From Hyphomicrobiales bacterium (GTDB taxonomy: Bacteria > Pseudomonadota > Alphaproteobacteria > Rhizobiales > Beijerinckiaceae): a stretch of 64,000 nucleotides of DNA. Positions within the stretch are counted from its first letter, which is position 1. Every line of letters begins with the position of its first letter. The position numbers and the translations under genes are program-made. Of the stretch, positions 61,775 through 64,000 are shown one piece after another. The notes under the pieces were generated by a model. It made no database searches, was not told the DNA's origin, and saw only the letters and a program-made list of their open reading frames with translations. Where the stretch lies: contig UBZM01000013.1 in NCBI GenBank assembly GCA_900470095.1, forward strand, positions 95,550 to 159,549. The letters run 5' to 3'.

Positions 61775-62803
61775 CTATTCCGGCACAGGAACGTCAGTGC
61801 CGAGCAGGCCTTCGGCCTTGAGCGCGCTCCAGAGCTCGGACGGAACCGGCGCGGCGATTTCGGCAAGCTGGTCGGCGACCTCCGCGGGTGAGACCGCCCC
61901 CATGACGACACTGGAAACGGCGGGGTGGCCGAGCGGGAACTGCAGCGCCGCACGGCGCAGCGGCACCGCGTGGCGCCGGCAGATCGTCTCGATGGCAGCA
62001 ACCCGCGCCAGGATCTCAGGCGGAGCCGGTTTGTAATTGTACTTGGCGCCAGTGACGGGGCCGGTGGCCAGGATGCCGGAGTTGAAGACGCCACCGAGCA
62101 TCAGGCCGATACCCTTCTTTCGGGCGAGCGACATGAAGGATACGAGCGCCGGCTGTTCCAGCAGCGAATAGCGGCCCGCCAGCAGCATCGTGTCGAAGTC
62201 GCCTGCATGGGCAAAACGCTCGCACATCTCCGCTTCATTGACGCCGACTCCGATCGCCTTGACCGTACCGGCCGCCCGCAATTTGTCGAGCGCCCGGTAG
62301 GCGCCGGCCATTGCCTCGAAGAACCGGTTCTCGATGGCGTCCGCGCCATGGGTCCAGATGTCGACGTCGTGGATCAGGACGATGTCGATATGGTCCGTGC
62401 CGAGCCGAAGTGCCGACTGCTCAAGCGAGCGCATGGTCCCGTCATAGGAATAGTCGAATCGCATGCCATGCGGCAGGCCGCCCAGATAGCCCGAGCCGTC
62501 GCCGCGCCCCGCGAAGGGCTGCGCGACGCGGCCGACCTTGCTGGAGAGCAGCACATTCTCGCGGCCGACCCGGCGCAGTGCCGCACCGATGCGATGCTCG
62601 GACAATCCGTGACCATAGAGCGGCGAGGTATCGATCAGGGTGACACCGCCGGCGACGGCAGCCTCTACCGTTACGACGGCCTGAGCCTCGTCGAGCCTTG
62701 CATAGAGATCACCGAGCGGGGCTCCGCCGAAGCCGAGCGTCGAGACCTTCAGTCCGGTGCGGCCAAGGTTTCGCAAGGGGAGGGGTGGCGCAACTGCGGG
62801 CAT
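61775..62803 (-). CDS. Aldo/keto reductase, L-fucose (D-threo-aldose) dehydrogenase type
   Basis: A 342-residue AKR. Signatures are LGFGGAPLGDLY near 25, DTSPLYGHGLSE near 58-69, IVLIHDVDI near 129 and KAIGVGVNEAEM near 166. Members oxidise L-fucose and related sugars to the lactone with NAD(P). The ATG at 62803 follows GAT-rich bases without a clear RBS. First gene of a three-gene fucose-type operon. The frame stays open far upstream, but that region is antisense to the sugar-binding protein. Confidence 0.9.
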   Translation of the reverse strand: MPAVAPPLPLRNLGRTGLKVSTLGFGGAPLGDLYARLDEAQAVVTVEAAVAGGVTLIDTSPLYGHGLSEHRIGAALRRVGRENVLLSSKVGRVAQPFAGRGDGSGYLGGLPHGMRFDYSYDGTMRSLEQSALRLGTDHIDIVLIHDVDIWTHGADAIENRFFEAMAGAYRALDKLRAAGTVKAIGVGVNEAEMCERFAHAGDFDTMLLAGRYSLLEQPALVSFMSLARKKGIGLMLGGVFNSGILATGPVTGAKYNYKPAPPEILARVAAIETICRRHAVPLRRAALQFPLGHPAVSSVVMGAVSPAEVADQLAEIAAPVPSELWSALKAEGLLGTDVPVPE

Positions 62804-62989
62804 GATACGGGTCCAGGATGTGCTGCAGCGACTATGTGCACGCCAACATGTCAGCTTGCAACCGACCTCGAACGCGATTAGCGTCGGCGTCGGATCCGAA
62901 GGGCAAAGACTCGACGGGACCGGCGCACAGCCGGATAAACAGGCAGGCTCGTAAACGGGCCGCAATCTGCGTCCACAGGGAGGACAATC

Positions 62990-64000
62990 ATGACAGACAG
63001 CATTCTGAAGCCGAGCCGGCGCGCGCTTCTGCGCGGGGCTGCAGCGTTGGGCGCGGCGGGCGCCATCGGTTCGCCGATGGTTCTGCGCGAAGCCCATGCG
63101 CAGGCTGCCTTCAACTGGAAGCGCTTCGCCGGCACGACAATCGACGTGCTGTTGGTGAAGAACCCGCGTTCCGACCTGATGCAGGCGGCCGAGAAGGAGT
63201 TCACCGAGCTCACCGGAATCAAGGTCTCGGCCGAGCAGGTGCCGGAGCAGCAGCAGCGCCAGAAGGCGGTGATCGAGTTTGCCTCGGGCAAGCCGAGCTT
63301 CGACGTCAGCGGCATTTCGCTGCATGTGCAGAAGCGCATGGCCGCCAAGGGCAAGTGGTTCGAGGATCTGACACCCTTTATCAAGGACGCCTCGCTGACC
63401 TCGCCGGACTTCAATTTCGCTGACTTTGGTGCCGGGCCCGTCGCCTATGCGCGCCAGTCCGACGGTTCGCTCGATACGATCCCGTTCTTCGTCGATTACT
63501 GGATGATCTACTATAATAAGGAGCTCTTCGACGCGAAGGGCGTTGCCTATCCCAAGACGATGGACGAGATCGCCACGGTCGCGGCCAAGCTGCATGACCC
63601 GGCCAAGGGTATCGCAGGCTTCGTCTCGCGCGGCCTGAAGAACGCCAATGTCCCGGTCTGGGCCAGCCTGCTGCTCGGCCAGGGCATCGAGACCACGTCG
63701 CCCGACGGCAAGCTGCTCACCGATACGCCCGAGGCGGCCTGGGCCGGTGAACTCTACAAGAAGCTGAATAAGGAAACCGGCCCGGCCGGTCAGGTCGGCT
63801 TCAACTGGAATGAATGCCAGACCACCTTCATGCAGGGTCGCGCCGCGATGTGGCTCGACGGCATCGGCTTTGCCACGCCGCTCGAGGACCCGACGAAGTC
63901 GCGTATCGTCGGCAAGGTCGGCTACGGCATCACGCCGCCCGGGCCGAAGGCGCATCACGCCGGGATGTTCGCCGATGGCATGGGCATTTCGCGCGGCTCG
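62990..64000 (+). CDS. Family-1 ABC sugar-binding protein (partial)
   Basis: The first 337 residues of an extracellular solute-binding protein; it runs off the right edge. Twin-arginine-type signal (SRRALLRGAAALGAAG), then VLLVKNPRSDLMQAAEKEF, VDYWMIYYNKELFDAKG near 163, and FMQGRAAMWLDG near 279, all typical of UgpB/MalE-like sugar receptors. RBS AGGGAGGA precedes the ATG. Divergent from the fucose-type operon with 186 bp between, so it likely imports the sugar that operon degrades. Confidence 0.92.
   Translation, partial: MTDSILKPSRRALLRGAAALGAAGAIGSPMVLREAHAQAAFNWKRFAGTTIDVLLVKNPRSDLMQAAEKEFTELTGIKVSAEQVPEQQQRQKAVIEFASGKPSFDVSGISLHVQKRMAAKGKWFEDLTPFIKDASLTSPDFNFADFGAGPVAYARQSDGSLDTIPFFVDYWMIYYNKELFDAKGVAYPKTMDEIATVAAKLHDPAKGIAGFVSRGLKNANVPVWASLLLGQGIETTSPDGKLLTDTPEAAWAGELYKKLNKETGPAGQVGFNWNECQTTFMQGRAAMWLDGIGFATPLEDPTKSRIVGKVGYGITPPGPKAHHAGMFADGMGISRGS

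Noticed and set aside
62822-62860. ATGT...ACAT short repeat in the fucose divergent promoter as a GntR-type operator
   Set aside because: Arms of four bases are too short to separate from chance.
62804-63958. Upstream extension of the aldose dehydrogenase frame
   Set aside because: This part is antisense to the sugar-binding protein; homology begins only at the ATG at 62803.

Overview
The window looks like a chromosomal segment of a high-GC alphaproteobacterium, most likely in the Hyphomicrobiales (Rhizobiales). The grounds are uniformly G/C-rich third codon positions, short ATGA-coupled operons, many Bug/LysR/peptide-ABC genes, and a complete thiosulfate-oxidising sox cluster with a soxR-soxS-soxT module. 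A Bosea-like organism would fit, but that is inference. I see no rRNA, tRNA, CRISPR array, insertion sequence, prophage or clear pseudogene. One AT-rich patch (43981-44174) stands out.

Layout. 1-4.9 kb: a cut-off AraC-type regulator divergent from a fosmidomycin-resistance-type MFS exporter, then a Bug-type solute-binding protein, a PrpF/GalD-type isomerase and a divergent LysR gene. 5.1-18.2 kb: a peptide utilisation operon (prolyl aminopeptidase, S9 peptidase, M20 amidohydrolase, five-gene dipeptide-type ABC transporter, serine hydrolase, MmgE/PrpD protein) with a convergent LysR gene. 18.3-35.8 kb: every gene is on the minus strand. Reading from high to low coordinates these are a small protein, a regulator-like protein, a secreted sulfatase, a membrane-fused spermidine-synthase-like protein, a secreted HAD phosphatase, PPK2, formylglycine-generating enzyme, a MoxR/DUF58/DUF4381/vWA/vWA/TPR/BatD operon and a large secreted Gly/Asn-rich repeat protein. 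Three copies of a 15-16 bp GTAAC dyad sit 75-110 bp upstream of three of these genes. This block is my main candidate for an undescribed system.

36-43 kb: M20 amidohydrolase, anaerobic coproporphyrinogen dehydrogenase hemN with an FNR box, a LysR gene divergent from a secreted Asp-nucleophile alpha/beta hydrolase, and an orphan acetyltransferase/aminotransferase pair for amino-sugar synthesis. 43.2-44.9 kb: a Crp/Fnr regulator under an FNR/NnrR-type dyad, and a LuxR-type regulator with a pseudo-receiver behind the AT-rich leader.

45-58.8 kb: the sulfur-oxidation island. The minus strand carries soxYZBCD, a cytochrome, a Tat-exported DsrE protein, flavoprotein soxF, a cytochrome c2-like protein and (after a terminator) a SelW/Rdx protein. 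The plus strand carries soxA-soxX, and soxS-soxR-soxT. Minus-strand soxV-soxW supply reducing power to the periplasm, and a Tat-exported metallo-beta-lactamase protein closes the island. Sites matching or nearly matching ATTC-N8-GAAT, the arrangement I associate with SqrR-type persulfide sensors, lie in the soxY/soxA gap and before the metallo-beta-lactamase gene. SoxR, with its two cysteines, is the obvious candidate to bind them. 58.9-64 kb: an ornithine-cyclodeaminase-family gene, an OsmC protein, and an L-fucose-type catabolic set (FucU mutarotase, fuconolactonase-type amidohydrolase, aldose dehydrogenase) divergent from a cut-off family-1 sugar-binding protein.
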